Below, one piece after another: positions 40,051-49,208 of a stretch of 60,491 bases of DNA. A program made the translations under genes and the position numbers. This DNA comes from Eubacterium sp. Lineage in GTDB: Bacteria; Bacillota; Clostridia; Lachnospirales; Lachnospiraceae. How positions within the stretch are numbered: the first letter of the stretch is position 1; every line of letters starts with the position of its first letter. Location: assembly GCA_022764265.1 (NCBI GenBank), contig JALERO010000054.1:1-60491 (forward strand), read 5' to 3'. The notes below the pieces were generated by a model that ran no database searches, was not told where the DNA came from, and saw only the letters and a list, made by a program, of their open reading frames with translations.

Positions 40051-42216
40051 ATGGCCATAGACGAAGAAATCATTCTTTTCAGATGGCATTTACTACAATA
40101 TCAGGAGGCAGATGAAAGATTTATGGATTATAGAGAATTATTAAAAGAAAGTAATGAAGAAGTGAAGGAAAGATTTGAGCTGGCGTCAGAACGAATCCGG
40201 GATATTGCCGATGGTGAAGACTCAAAGATGTCGGAACCATTGTCCCTTTATTTTAAGACGACCGCTTCTTTTCTTTCGCTCTGTGCAGAATTATATATAG
40301 CAGTTTCCAGAGGAAAGTTGAAAAAGGCATCATTAAAGAAGCTGCAGGAAGAAAATTACATTTTTTATCAGGATATTTTGCCGGAGAATTATGACCATTC
40401 CTATGCCAATCCGGCTTATGCCGTAGAGCAGCTGGGAGAGGAATATGGTCGCATTCTCAGCTTTTTATACACGGAGCTTCGTTCCGAACGAATTTTTATT
40501 TTTGAGCAGAATTTGTATAAAATGACTATTCTCAACGAGCTTTTTCTTGAAATATATTTTCTGTTTGAGAATGAGGAGGTCAGTTATTATCAGCTGAGGG
40601 AAACCATTTACTGGTTTCTGTATGATTATGCCGATGAATGGGTTGGCTGGCGAGTGAGAGAACTGGTGGATCCCAGCCTTGACTTTGCCACAGATATTGT
40701 GATGAATGCGGATCTTACGGATCTCCGATATCTGTATGCTTATGGAGAATATATTTCAGACAATGAATTGCAGATCGCACAGTATCTGAATCAGCTTCCA
40801 CAGGAAGAAATCGATCAGATTGCATTTACCTTCACCGATGGATTCCGGGAAGGATTTGCATTGAAAAATGTGGATATAAGGAAGAAAAAAACGGTTAACA
40901 TTCGTTATAACATTGGCTTTGAGAGGGTGATAAGGGCTGCAATTCTTCAATTTGAAGAGCTGGGATTGAAGCCGATTCTATATAAAGCGGCACAAAATAC
41001 TCTCAATAAAAGACAGAACCTGAAAATCGGATACATTTCCTCCAATCCCAATGAACAGTATGATTACGACCATCGATTTGATGATGCGATTTATTTTGAC
41101 AAGCGGATGCTGGATCGCAAGATCAGCTGTATGAGGAAGGCTTTTGAAGAATTTGAGACAGAGGCGGAAGGCTTTGCCGGACCGGCCTGCTTTGAAGTAT
41201 TCGGAGATATTCCTTTTGAACCGGAGCAAAAAGAAGCAGCATATCGTCTCAGCGAGAGACAGCAGAACCTTCTGGTGGAATACTCTGCTCTTTCCAATGA
41301 AGTGACCAATGAATTTATTAATCAGGAGGAGCGCAGCTTCACGATTATTGCTTATCCGAAGCCGTCCATCGGTCCGGAATTTTCGGAGATTTTTGAGGAA
41401 GTCCGCAAAGTAAATAATCTGGATAAAGAGAAATATAAAAAGATCCAGCAGAATATGATCGATGTCCTGGACCGATCGGAATATGTTAAGCTCATGGGCA
41501 GAGGTAATAATATGACGAACCTCACCATTGCCCTTGCAGACATCGAGAATCCGGAAACTCAGACCAAGTTTGAGAACTGTCTGGCCGATGTAAATATCCC
41601 GGTGGGAGAAGTTTTCACCTCACCAAAACTGACCGGAACCACAGGACTGTTGCATGTCAGTGAAGTTTTCTTAAATGGATTGTGCTACAAAGACCTACGC
41701 ATCCGATTTGAGGATGGAATGGTTACGGAATATTCCTGCGGTAATTTTCAGGATGAGGAAAAGGGAAAGAATTTTATCCGGGAGAATCTGCTCTACAGCA
41801 GAGATACCCTTCCGATGGGTGAGTTCGCCATCGGCACAAATACAACCGCTTACGTGATGGCATCCAAATATGGCATCATGCAGAAGCTGCCGATTTTAAT
41901 TGCGGAGAAAATGGGACCGCATATTGCTCTTGGAGATACCTGCTATTCTTATTCAGAAGATGTCCGGGTCTATAATCCGGACGGCAGAGAGATGATCGCA
42001 AAGGATAATGAGCGCTCTGCTTTAAGAAAGGAAGATCCGAAGAAGGCATATTTTAACTGTCATACGGATATTACCATTCCGTATGAAGCACTGGATCGTA
42101 TTGTCGCTGTTAACAAAGACCGTGTGGAGATTCCGATCATACTGGACGGTCGATTTGTGCTGGATGGCACATTGCAGTTGAATGAACCATTTCAAAATAC
42201 AGGAAAAGAGGAATGA
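40051..42216 (+). CDS. M29-family (AmpS/PepS-type) aminopeptidase with long N-terminal extension
   Basis: A 721-residue protein. The C-terminal ~390 residues look like a thermophilic-type metallo-aminopeptidase (M29), with GEVFTSPKLTGTTGLLHVS, GEFAIGTNTTAYVM, EKMGPHIALGDTCYS and the final NCHTDITIPY segment supplying likely Glu/His/Asp metal ligands. The first ~330 residues form a helical, acidic domain that normal M29 enzymes (about 370-410 residues) lack. The upstream site is weak (AGAAGAAAAATA). The stop overlaps pyrC by 4 bp, placing a peptidase within the pyrimidine cluster. Confidence 0.85.
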   Translation: MAIDEEIILFRWHLLQYQEADERFMDYRELLKESNEEVKERFELASERIRDIADGEDSKMSEPLSLYFKTTASFLSLCAELYIAVSRGKLKKASLKKLQEENYIFYQDILPENYDHSYANPAYAVEQLGEEYGRILSFLYTELRSERIFIFEQNLYKMTILNELFLEIYFLFENEEVSYYQLRETIYWFLYDYADEWVGWRVRELVDPSLDFATDIVMNADLTDLRYLYAYGEYISDNELQIAQYLNQLPQEEIDQIAFTFTDGFREGFALKNVDIRKKKTVNIRYNIGFERVIRAAILQFEELGLKPILYKAAQNTLNKRQNLKIGYISSNPNEQYDYDHRFDDAIYFDKRMLDRKISCMRKAFEEFETEAEGFAGPACFEVFGDIPFEPEQKEAAYRLSERQQNLLVEYSALSNEVTNEFINQEERSFTIIAYPKPSIGPEFSEIFEEVRKVNNLDKEKYKKIQQNMIDVLDRSEYVKLMGRGNNMTNLTIALADIENPETQTKFENCLADVNIPVGEVFTSPKLTGTTGLLHVSEVFLNGLCYKDLRIRFEDGMVTEYSCGNFQDEEKGKNFIRENLLYSRDTLPMGEFAIGTNTTAYVMASKYGIMQKLPILIAEKMGPHIALGDTCYSYSEDVRVYNPDGREMIAKDNERSALRKEDPKKAYFNCHTDITIPYEALDRIVAVNKDRVEIPIILDGRFVLDGTLQLNEPFQNTGKEE

Positions 42217-43484
42217 GAATGCTTCAGATAAAAAACGGAAGAGTTATGAATCCTGCGACAGGTCTGGATGAAGTGACTGATCTCTGGATTCAGGACGGGA
42301 AAATATTAGCATATGGTGAACGTGAAGAGTTCGGTCAACCGGAAGAAGTAATTGATGCTTCCGGATGTATTGTGGCTCCGGGGCTGGTGGACGTTCACGT
42401 ACATTTCAGAGATCCCGGCTTAACCTATAAGGAGGATTTGGAAACCGGAAGTGCAGCGGCAGCAGCGGGGGGATTTACTACCGTTGTGTGTATGGCAAAC
42501 ACGAAACCGATCGTGGATACGCCGGAGGTGCTGGACGATATTCTGGAACGGGCAAATAATCTTCCAATTCATGTTAAGCAGGTTTCTGCAGTTTCAAAGG
42601 GATTCCAGGGAAAAGAACTGGTAGATTATGAAGCGATGGTTCGCCATGGTGCTTGCGGATTTACGGATGACGGTATTCCGCTGACGGATGCCGGTTTTAT
42701 AAAAAAAGCGATGGAGATGGCGGCGAAGATGGATATGCCGATCAGTCTTCATGAAGAAGATCCTTCCCTCAATGAGGTGAATGGAATCAATAAAGGTGCC
42801 ATCAGTGACCAGATGGGAATCGGAGGCGCTCCGGCTATTTCCGAAGACGTGATGGTGGCCAGAGATGTGATGCTTGCACTGGAAACCGGAGCCAAGGTGG
42901 ATATCCAGCACATTTCCTCCGGTCGTTCCGTGGATCTGGTTCGCTATGCAAAACAAAAGGGAGCAAAGGTGTATGCGGAGGTGACACCGCATCATTTCAC
43001 TCTGACTGAGGAAGATGTGCCAAATTACGGTACCATGTGTAAGATGAATCCGCCGGTTCGGACCCTGTGGGATCGCAGCAAGATTATCGAAGGTCTGGCA
43101 GATGGAACCATTGACATGATTGCGACGGATCATGCCCCTCATTCGGAAGAAGAAAAAAACAGAGAGTTTACCAAAGCGCCAAGTGGAATTATCGGTCTGG
43201 AAACAGCACTGTCTCTCGGCATTACCAGTCTGGTGAAACAGGGCTATCTTTCCATGATGGAGCTGCTGACCAAAATGACTGTTAATCCGGCCCGATTATA
43301 TCAGTTTGACTGTGGAGATATTGCAGAAGGAAAGGCAGCGGATCTGGTGATATTTGATCCGAATCAGATTCATACCATAGAGAAATTCGCCTCAAAAGCC
43401 AGCAATTCTCCGTTCCTCGGAGCCCAGCTTTTTGGTAAGGTGCGCTATACGATCTGCGATGGTCATATTGTCTACAGAGGATAG
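42213..43484 (+). CDS. pyrC: Dihydroorotase
   Basis: A 423-residue amidohydrolase (class I type) closing carbamoyl aspartate to dihydroorotate. The zinc ligands are His62 and His64 (DVHVHFRDPG), with further motifs QHISSGRS, EVTPHHF and ATDHAPHS. Two ATG codons, 42213 and 42219, both have acceptable upstream purine sites; the first overlaps the peptidase stop (ATGA). No aspartate transcarbamoylase (pyrB) is in the window. Confidence 0.95.
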   Translation: MRMLQIKNGRVMNPATGLDEVTDLWIQDGKILAYGEREEFGQPEEVIDASGCIVAPGLVDVHVHFRDPGLTYKEDLETGSAAAAAGGFTTVVCMANTKPIVDTPEVLDDILERANNLPIHVKQVSAVSKGFQGKELVDYEAMVRHGACGFTDDGIPLTDAGFIKKAMEMAAKMDMPISLHEEDPSLNEVNGINKGAISDQMGIGGAPAISEDVMVARDVMLALETGAKVDIQHISSGRSVDLVRYAKQKGAKVYAEVTPHHFTLTEEDVPNYGTMCKMNPPVRTLWDRSKIIEGLADGTIDMIATDHAPHSEEEKNREFTKAPSGIIGLETALSLGITSLVKQGYLSMMELLTKMTVNPARLYQFDCGDIAEGKAADLVIFDPNQIHTIEKFASKASNSPFLGAQLFGKVRYTICDGHIVYRG

Positions 43485-43517
43485 AAATGGACGGTCGGTT
43501 TTTGTCATATTGGCAAG

Positions 43518-43546
43518 TGTACATCTGAAAAAAATTATGCTAGAAT
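43518..43546 (+). promoter_or_regulatory. Predicted extended -10 promoter of pyrF
   Basis: TGTACA at 43518-43523, a 17-nt spacer and TGCTAGAAT with the -10 hexamer at 43541-43546. Confidence 0.5.
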
Positions 43547-43588
43547 GATAACTATTCAGAGTAAAGTAATAGCAAAATGGAGGATACC

Positions 43589-44506
43589 ATGATTCAGGAA
43601 TTAATTAAAAATATTAAAGAAAAAGATGCCCCAATCGTTGTCGGTCTTGATCCCATGCTCGGATATGTGCCGGAACATATTTTGAAGGATGCTTTTGATG
43701 CTTACGGAGAGAATCTGGAAGGAGCAGCAGAAGCTATCTGGCAGTTTAATAAAGGAATTATTGATGCGACTTATGATTTGATTCCGGCTGTAAAGCCTCA
43801 GGTTGCCATGTATGAGCAATTTGGTATTGAAGGAATGAAAGCCTTTAAGCGCACTTGCGATTATGCAAAGAGTAAAGGTCTGGTTATCATTGGCGACATC
43901 AAGAGAGGCGATATCGGTTCCACATCAGAGGCTTATGCTGTGGGCCATGTGGGACATGTTTCTGTTGGAAATCATACATTTTCTCCATTTACAGAAGATT
44001 TTGTGACAGTGAATCCGTATCTTGGTTCCGATGGAGTGAAACCATTTATCAAGGTTTGCAAAGAGGAAAAGAAAGGAATGTTTATTCTTGTAAAAACCTC
44101 GAATCCATCCAGCGGAGAGTTCCAGGATCGGCTGGTAGACGGAACTCCTTTATATGAGATTGTAGCCCGCAAGGTTGCTGAGTGGGGCGAGGATCATATG
44201 GGAGATGACTACAGTTATATCGGTGCCGTTGTCGGCGCAACCTATCCGGAGATGGGAGCCGTTCTTCGTAAATTAATGCCGAAGAACTACATTCTTGTAC
44301 CTGGTTACGGCGCACAGGGAGGACAGGGAAAAGACCTGGCACCATTCTTCAATGAAGATGGACTCGGTGCAATCGTGAATTCCAGCCGTGGAATCATCTG
44401 TGCTTATAAGAAATCAGAGATTTATGGACCGCAGAATTTTGGAGATGCCAGCCGACAGGCAGTATTAGATATGAAAGAAGATCTGAAAAACGCATTTGTA
44501 AAATAA
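43589..44506 (+). CDS. pyrF: Orotidine 5'-phosphate decarboxylase (type 2)
   Basis: A 305-residue enzyme decarboxylating OMP to UMP. It is the longer type 2 form rather than the ~235-residue type 1. Catalytic motif GDIKRGDIGST (about 94-104) is intact, and TVNPYLGSDGVKPF and PGYGAQGG are conserved. ATG 43589 follows TGGAGG with 5 nt; an in-frame ATG 12 nt earlier overlaps that site. Confidence 0.95.
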   Translation: MIQELIKNIKEKDAPIVVGLDPMLGYVPEHILKDAFDAYGENLEGAAEAIWQFNKGIIDATYDLIPAVKPQVAMYEQFGIEGMKAFKRTCDYAKSKGLVIIGDIKRGDIGSTSEAYAVGHVGHVSVGNHTFSPFTEDFVTVNPYLGSDGVKPFIKVCKEEKKGMFILVKTSNPSSGEFQDRLVDGTPLYEIVARKVAEWGEDHMGDDYSYIGAVVGATYPEMGAVLRKLMPKNYILVPGYGAQGGQGKDLAPFFNEDGLGAIVNSSRGIICAYKKSEIYGPQNFGDASRQAVLDMKEDLKNAFVK

Positions 44507-44511
44507 AAAAC

Positions 44512-44574
44512 GGGGTCAGGTCCGGTGAACGACATAGATTATTGGAGCCGGTTATGTTCACCGGCCCTGACCCC
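44512..44574 (+). repeat. REP-like long palindrome, copy B (pyrF-purE gap)
   Basis: A 19-bp stem with a single mismatch: arms 44512-44530 (GGGGTCAGGTCCGGTGAAC) and 44556-44574, closed by a 25-nt loop. It is related to copy A at 38205-38271. No T-run follows, so it is not a standard terminator. It leaves purE linked to the pyrF transcript unless the structure itself stops or cleaves it. Confidence 0.65.
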
Positions 44575-44596
44575 AGAAAAGAGAAGGAGAAAAACC

Positions 44597-45109
44597 ATGT
44601 CTAAAGTAGGTATTATTATGGGCAGCGACTCTGATCTTAAAGTGATGAGCAAAGCCGCTGCACAGCTTGAAGAATTTGGAATCGATTATGAGATGACGAT
44701 TATTTCTGCTCATCGTGAAGCAGATGTTCTCATTGACTGGGCGAGGAAAGCTCCACAGCGAGATGTGAAAGTGATAATTGCCGGTGCAGGAATGGCTGCA
44801 GCTCTTCCTGGGATGTGTGCTGCATTGTTTCAGCTTCCGGTCATTGGTGTGCCTCTTTCCGGCAGTAAACTGGATGGAATGGATGCTGTATTTTCCATTA
44901 TGCAGATGCCTCCTGGAGTACCGGTAGCTACGGTTGCTATTGACGGCGCAAAAAATGCTGCAATTCTTGCTGCAAAGATTCTTGCTGTTTCAGATGAGAG
45001 TATTCTTGCGAAATTAAATGCATATACACAAGAGATGAAAGAACAGGTTCAGGCAAAAGCAGCGAAACTTGATGAGATTGGATACGAAGAATATCTTGCA
45101 TCGAAATAA
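44597..45109 (+). CDS. purE: N5-carboxyaminoimidazole ribonucleotide mutase
   Basis: A 170-residue purine-pathway enzyme rearranging N5-CAIR to CAIR (class I), or fixing CO2 on AIR if PurK is absent. The signatures GSDSDLKVM (about 9-17), SAHREAD and GAGMAAALPGM are present. ATG 44597 follows AAGGAG; a longer frame running back through palindrome copy B has no site. No purK is nearby. Confidence 0.95.
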   Translation: MSKVGIIMGSDSDLKVMSKAAAQLEEFGIDYEMTIISAHREADVLIDWARKAPQRDVKVIIAGAGMAAALPGMCAALFQLPVIGVPLSGSKLDGMDAVFSIMQMPPGVPVATVAIDGAKNAAILAAKILAVSDESILAKLNAYTQEMKEQVQAKAAKLDEIGYEEYLASK

Positions 45110-45130
45110 CATAGGAGGATCACAGAGATT

Positions 45131-46156
45131 ATGGATTATAAGACATCCGGAGTAGATATTGAAGCTGGTTATAAATCAGTAGAATTAATGAAAGAACATG
45201 TAAAGAAGACAATGAGAGAAGAAGTACTTGGAGGCCTTGGAGGTTTTTCCGGCGCATTTTCTCTTGGTAAAATTAAAGAAATGGAAGATCCTGTATTACT
45301 TTCCGGAACCGACGGATGTGGTACAAAAGTGAAACTTGCCATGATTATGGACAAACATGATACCATCGGTATTGATGCGGTTGCCATGTGCGTGAATGAT
45401 ATTGCATGTGCAGGTGGAGAGCCTTTATTCTTCCTTGATTACATTGCATGTGGCAAAAACTATCCGGAAAAGATTGCAGAGATCGTGAAAGGTGTTGCAG
45501 AAGGATGTTTACAGTCTGATGCAGCTTTAATTGGTGGAGAAACCGCAGAACATCCGGGACTGATGCCAGAAGAGGATTACGATCTTGCTGGTTTTGCAGT
45601 AGGTGTTTGTGACCGTAAAGACATGATTACCGGAGAACATCTTGCAGATGGTGATGTATTAATCGGTATGGCTTCTACCGGAGTACATAGCAATGGTTTC
45701 TCTCTGGTTCGTAAAGTATTTGATATGACAAAAGAATCTTTAGATACTTATTATGATGAACTTGGAAAGACTCTGGGAGAAGCACTTCTTGCTCCTACAA
45801 GAATCTATGTAAAAGCATTAAAGAGTATCAAAAATGCTGGCGTTACAGTAAAAGCATGCAGCCATATCACCGGTGGTGGATTCTACGAAAATATTCCACG
45901 TATGCTCGTTGAAGGCACACATGCTGTTGTAGAAAAAGATAGCTATCCGGTTCCTCCAATATTCAAATTATTAGCGGAACAAGGAAATATCGAAGAACAG
46001 ATGATGTACAATACCTTTAATATGGGGCTAGGTATGATCGTAGCCGTAGACCCGGCTGATGTTGATAAAACAATGGAAGCAATGAAAGCTGCAGGAGATA
46101 TACCATACGTCGTAGGTCACATTAAGAGTGGAGAAAAAGGAGTAACCTTATGCTAA
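45131..46156 (+). CDS. purM: Phosphoribosylformylglycinamidine cyclo-ligase
   Basis: A 341-residue ATP-dependent enzyme closing FGAM to AIR, step 5 of purine synthesis. Motifs: YKTSGVDIEAG at the N-terminus, LLSGTDGCGTKVKLA, DAVAMCVNDIACAGGEPLFFLDYIA, GGETAEHPG and CSHITGGGFYENIPRML. It starts after AGGAGG and overlaps purN by 7 bp. Confidence 0.97.
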   Translation: MDYKTSGVDIEAGYKSVELMKEHVKKTMREEVLGGLGGFSGAFSLGKIKEMEDPVLLSGTDGCGTKVKLAMIMDKHDTIGIDAVAMCVNDIACAGGEPLFFLDYIACGKNYPEKIAEIVKGVAEGCLQSDAALIGGETAEHPGLMPEEDYDLAGFAVGVCDRKDMITGEHLADGDVLIGMASTGVHSNGFSLVRKVFDMTKESLDTYYDELGKTLGEALLAPTRIYVKALKSIKNAGVTVKACSHITGGGFYENIPRMLVEGTHAVVEKDSYPVPPIFKLLAEQGNIEEQMMYNTFNMGLGMIVAVDPADVDKTMEAMKAAGDIPYVVGHIKSGEKGVTLC

Positions 46157-46776
46157 GACTGGCAGTCCTTGTATCCGGAGGCGGTACCAATCTTCAGGCA
46201 ATCATGGATTCCATCCAAAACGGAACCATTACCAACGCTGAGATTGTGACCGTAATCAGCAATAATGCGGGAGCCTATGCTCTGGAACGTGCCAAAGCAT
46301 ATGGTGCTGAAAGCTTGCTCCTCTCTCCGAAGGATTTTGATACAAGAGAAGAATTCAATCAGAAACTATTGGAAACATTGAAGGAACGGGACATTGATCT
46401 TGTGGTTCTGGCTGGATATCTGGTGGTTGTTCCTCCATGTGTAATTCAGGAATATGAGAATCGGATTATCAATATTCATCCATCTCTGATTCCTTCCTTC
46501 TGCGGAACCGGATGTTATGGGCTCCATGTTCACGAAAAGGCTCTTGCCCGCGGTGTGAAGGTTTCCGGAGCAACCGTTCATTTTGTGGATGAGGGAACCG
46601 ATACCGGACCGATTATTTTACAGAAACCGGTCATGGTACAGCAGGGAGATACCCCGGAAATCTTACAGAAACGTATTATGGAAGAGGCAGAATGGGTCAT
46701 CATGCCAAAAGCCATTGATCTGATTGCCAACGGAAAAGTACATGTAGATGGCAGAACAGTCACCATCGATGAATAA
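46150..46776 (+). CDS. purN: Phosphoribosylglycinamide formyltransferase
   Basis: A 208-residue enzyme formylating GAR with 10-formyl-THF. Motifs: SGGGTNLQAI (about 9-18), catalytic NIHPSLIPSF (about 110-119; the usual LLPSF variant) and VHFVDEGTDTGPI with the catalytic Asp. It overlaps purM and precedes purD by 14 bp. Confidence 0.96.
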   Translation: MLRLAVLVSGGGTNLQAIMDSIQNGTITNAEIVTVISNNAGAYALERAKAYGAESLLLSPKDFDTREEFNQKLLETLKERDIDLVVLAGYLVVVPPCVIQEYENRIINIHPSLIPSFCGTGCYGLHVHEKALARGVKVSGATVHFVDEGTDTGPIILQKPVMVQQGDTPEILQKRIMEEAEWVIMPKAIDLIANGKVHVDGRTVTIDE

Positions 46777-46790
46777 TTGGAGGTTTCAAG

Positions 46791-48062
46791 ATGAAAGTAT
46801 TAATTGTAGGAAGCGGCGGAAGAGAGCATGCAATTGCCTGGGCAGTGGCAAAAAGTGATAAAGTCGATAAGATTTATTGTGCACCTGGCAATGCCGGCAT
46901 TGCAGAATATGCGGAATGCGTAAATATTGCAGCGATGGAATTTGATAAATTGACAGCCTTTGCAAAAGAACAAGCCATTGATCTGACGATCATCGGTATG
47001 GACGATCCTCTGGTTGGTGGAATCGTAGATGCTTTTGAGGCGGAAGGATTAAGAGTTTTCGGACCAAGAAAAAATGCAGCCATCATCGAAGGCTCCAAGG
47101 CGTTTTCTAAAGACCTCATGAAAAAATATCACATTCCGACAGCAGCCTATGAGAATTTCGATTCCAAAGATGCCGCACTGGAATACCTGGAAAAAGCCAA
47201 AATGCCGATCGTGTTGAAAGCCGATGGACTGGCACTGGGCAAAGGTGTTCTGATCTGCAATACGCTGGAAGAAGCAAAAGATGGCGTGAAAACCATCATG
47301 GAAGATAAAAAGTTTGGTGATGCCGGAAATACTATGGTTATTGAGGAATTTATGACCGGACGTGAAGTATCTGTGCTTGCTTTCTGTGACGGCAAGACGG
47401 TGAAGTGTATGACCAGTGCTCAGGATCATAAAAGAGCACAGGATGGCGATCAGGGCTTAAATACCGGCGGTATGGGAACCTTCTCTCCAAGTCCGTTCTA
47501 TACAAAAGAAGTGGAAGAATTCTGTGAGAAATACATTTACCAGCCAACCATCGATGCCATGGCAGCGGAAGGAAGACCGTTTACCGGAATTCTTTTTACC
47601 GGTCTCATGCTGACAGAAGACGGACCAAAGGTACTGGAATACAATGCTCGTTTCGGTGATCCGGAAGCACAGGTTGTGCTGCCTCGTATGAAAAATGATA
47701 TTATCGAGGTGATGGAAGCCTGCATCGACGGACGTCTCGATGAAATTGATCTTCAGTTTGAGGACAATGCGGCAGTATGTGTGGTTCTGGCATCAGAAGG
47801 ATATCCGGTATCCTATGAGAAAGGTTTTGTCATTGGAGGACTTGAGAACTTCAAAGACAAAGACGGATATTACTGTTTCCATGCCGGTTCCAAGCTGACA
47901 GACAAAGGTATTGTGACCAACGGTGGACGTGTTCTCGGAATTACAGCTAAAGGAAAGGATCTCAAAGATGCCCGTAAAAATGCTTATGCAGCAACCGAAT
48001 GGGTAACCTTTGAGAACAAATACATGAGACATGATATCGGAAAGGCTATTGATGAGGCTTAG
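46791..48062 (+). CDS. purD: Phosphoribosylamine-glycine ligase
   Basis: A 423-residue ATP-grasp enzyme making GAR. N-terminal GSGGREHAIAW, the ATP-grasp lid KADGLALGKGV, and EYNARFGDPEAQVVLP metal-binding segment are intact. It closes the purE-M-N-D block; purC, purF, purL and purH are not in this window. A hairpin follows at 48113. Confidence 0.97.
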   Translation: MKVLIVGSGGREHAIAWAVAKSDKVDKIYCAPGNAGIAEYAECVNIAAMEFDKLTAFAKEQAIDLTIIGMDDPLVGGIVDAFEAEGLRVFGPRKNAAIIEGSKAFSKDLMKKYHIPTAAYENFDSKDAALEYLEKAKMPIVLKADGLALGKGVLICNTLEEAKDGVKTIMEDKKFGDAGNTMVIEEFMTGREVSVLAFCDGKTVKCMTSAQDHKRAQDGDQGLNTGGMGTFSPSPFYTKEVEEFCEKYIYQPTIDAMAAEGRPFTGILFTGLMLTEDGPKVLEYNARFGDPEAQVVLPRMKNDIIEVMEACIDGRLDEIDLQFEDNAAVCVVLASEGYPVSYEKGFVIGGLENFKDKDGYYCFHAGSKLTDKGIVTNGGRVLGITAKGKDLKDARKNAYAATEWVTFENKYMRHDIGKAIDEA

Positions 48063-48112
48063 ACCAATATCTGTCAAAAAAAGAAAAGCACAAAGATGTG
48101 CATAAGATATGA

Positions 48113-48157
48113 GAGAGCATCGCAGAGAGAAACGCACGGTTTTCCTGCGGTGCTCTT
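48113..48157 (+). terminator. Probable terminator after purD
   Basis: A 13-bp stem (GAGAGCATCGCAG with CTGCGGTGCTCTT, with G-T pairs) and a 19-nt loop; a T-run comes only about 9 nt later, so efficiency is uncertain. Confidence 0.5.
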
Positions 48158-48197
48158 CCTTGTACATTTTTCTGTCAGAAAGCGAGGAGGAGAGTAA

Positions 48198-48890
48198 ATG
48201 AATTTTAAACGGGGTTTCCGGGATGGAATTCCCATTGGTCTGGGCTATTTTGCCGTATCCTTTGCCTTTGGAATTCTGGCTGTGGACAGCGGATGTACGA
48301 TTGGAGAGGCAGTCCTGATTTCCCTCACAAATCTGACTTCCGCCGGACAATTTGCAGGGCTTACGGTCATAGCCGGAATGGGTTCTCTCATAGAGATGGC
48401 AGTCACCCAGCTGGTAATCAATGCCAGATATATGCTCATGTCCATTGCCATGTCACAGAAGGTAGATGCGGATTTTCACGGTATCTGGAGATGGATCCTT
48501 GGATTTGGAATCACAGATGAGATTTTTGCCGCCGCCATACAGGAAGAGGGAACTATAAAACGATATTATTTTCTTGGACTGATGATTCTGCCTATTATCG
48601 GATGGACCTCCGGAACATTTCTGGGGGCATTTCTTGGAAATGTACTTCCGACGATTCTAACCAATGCGCTTGGTGTGGCTTTATACGGAATGTTCATTGC
48701 CGTTGTCATTCCAAAATCGGTGGAAGATCATCATGTACTGGCGGCAGTGATACTGGCGGTGATATGCAGCATGGTTCTGCGATATGTGCCGATATTTTCC
48801 GGAATTTCTTCCGGCTTTGCGATCATTATCTGTGCAGTGATTGCCTCGGCCGCTGCAGCTATTTTATTTCCGGTAAAGGAGGAAGAATAG
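48198..48890 (+). CDS. azlC: AzlC family branched-chain amino-acid export subunit
   Basis: A 230-residue membrane protein with about five to six hydrophobic helices and the AzlC signatures GIPIGLGYFAVSFAFGI and LTNLTSAGQFAGL near the N-terminus. With AzlD it forms an exporter of branched-chain amino acids or analogues. It follows GGAGGAG, and its stop is directly adjacent to the azlD start. Confidence 0.93.
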   Translation: MNFKRGFRDGIPIGLGYFAVSFAFGILAVDSGCTIGEAVLISLTNLTSAGQFAGLTVIAGMGSLIEMAVTQLVINARYMLMSIAMSQKVDADFHGIWRWILGFGITDEIFAAAIQEEGTIKRYYFLGLMILPIIGWTSGTFLGAFLGNVLPTILTNALGVALYGMFIAVVIPKSVEDHHVLAAVILAVICSMVLRYVPIFSGISSGFAIIICAVIASAAAAILFPVKEEE

Positions 48891-49208
48891 ATGGATTTCA
48901 TGACATTTTTACCCTATCTGATCGTGATGGCAGGGGTAACCTATCTCATTCGAGCTATCCCGCTGGTCCTGGTAAAACACAAAATCAAAAATCGATTTTT
49001 AAACTCATTTTTATACTATATTCCGTACACAGTACTGGCATCTATGACCTTTCCGGCAATACTTTATGCCACCGGAAGCAAACTTTCAGCCACAGCGGGA
49101 CTTATTGTCGCAATTCTGCTGGCCTATCGGAAAAAAAGCCTGATCGTGGTGGCTGCTGGAGCCTGTGCCGCTGTTCTTGTTGTAGAAGTGGGAATGATGT
49201 TGCTGTAG
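48891..49208 (+). CDS. azlD: AzlD-type small partner of the AzlC exporter
   Basis: A 105-residue protein with four hydrophobic helices, matching AzlD (TYLIRAIPLVL, FLYYIPYTVLASMTFPAIL). It is the obligate small subunit of the AzlCD exporter. The last 123 bp overlap, in antisense, the 3' end of spoIIID. Confidence 0.92.
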   Translation: MDFMTFLPYLIVMAGVTYLIRAIPLVLVKHKIKNRFLNSFLYYIPYTVLASMTFPAILYATGSKLSATAGLIVAILLAYRKKSLIVVAAGACAAVLVVEVGMMLL

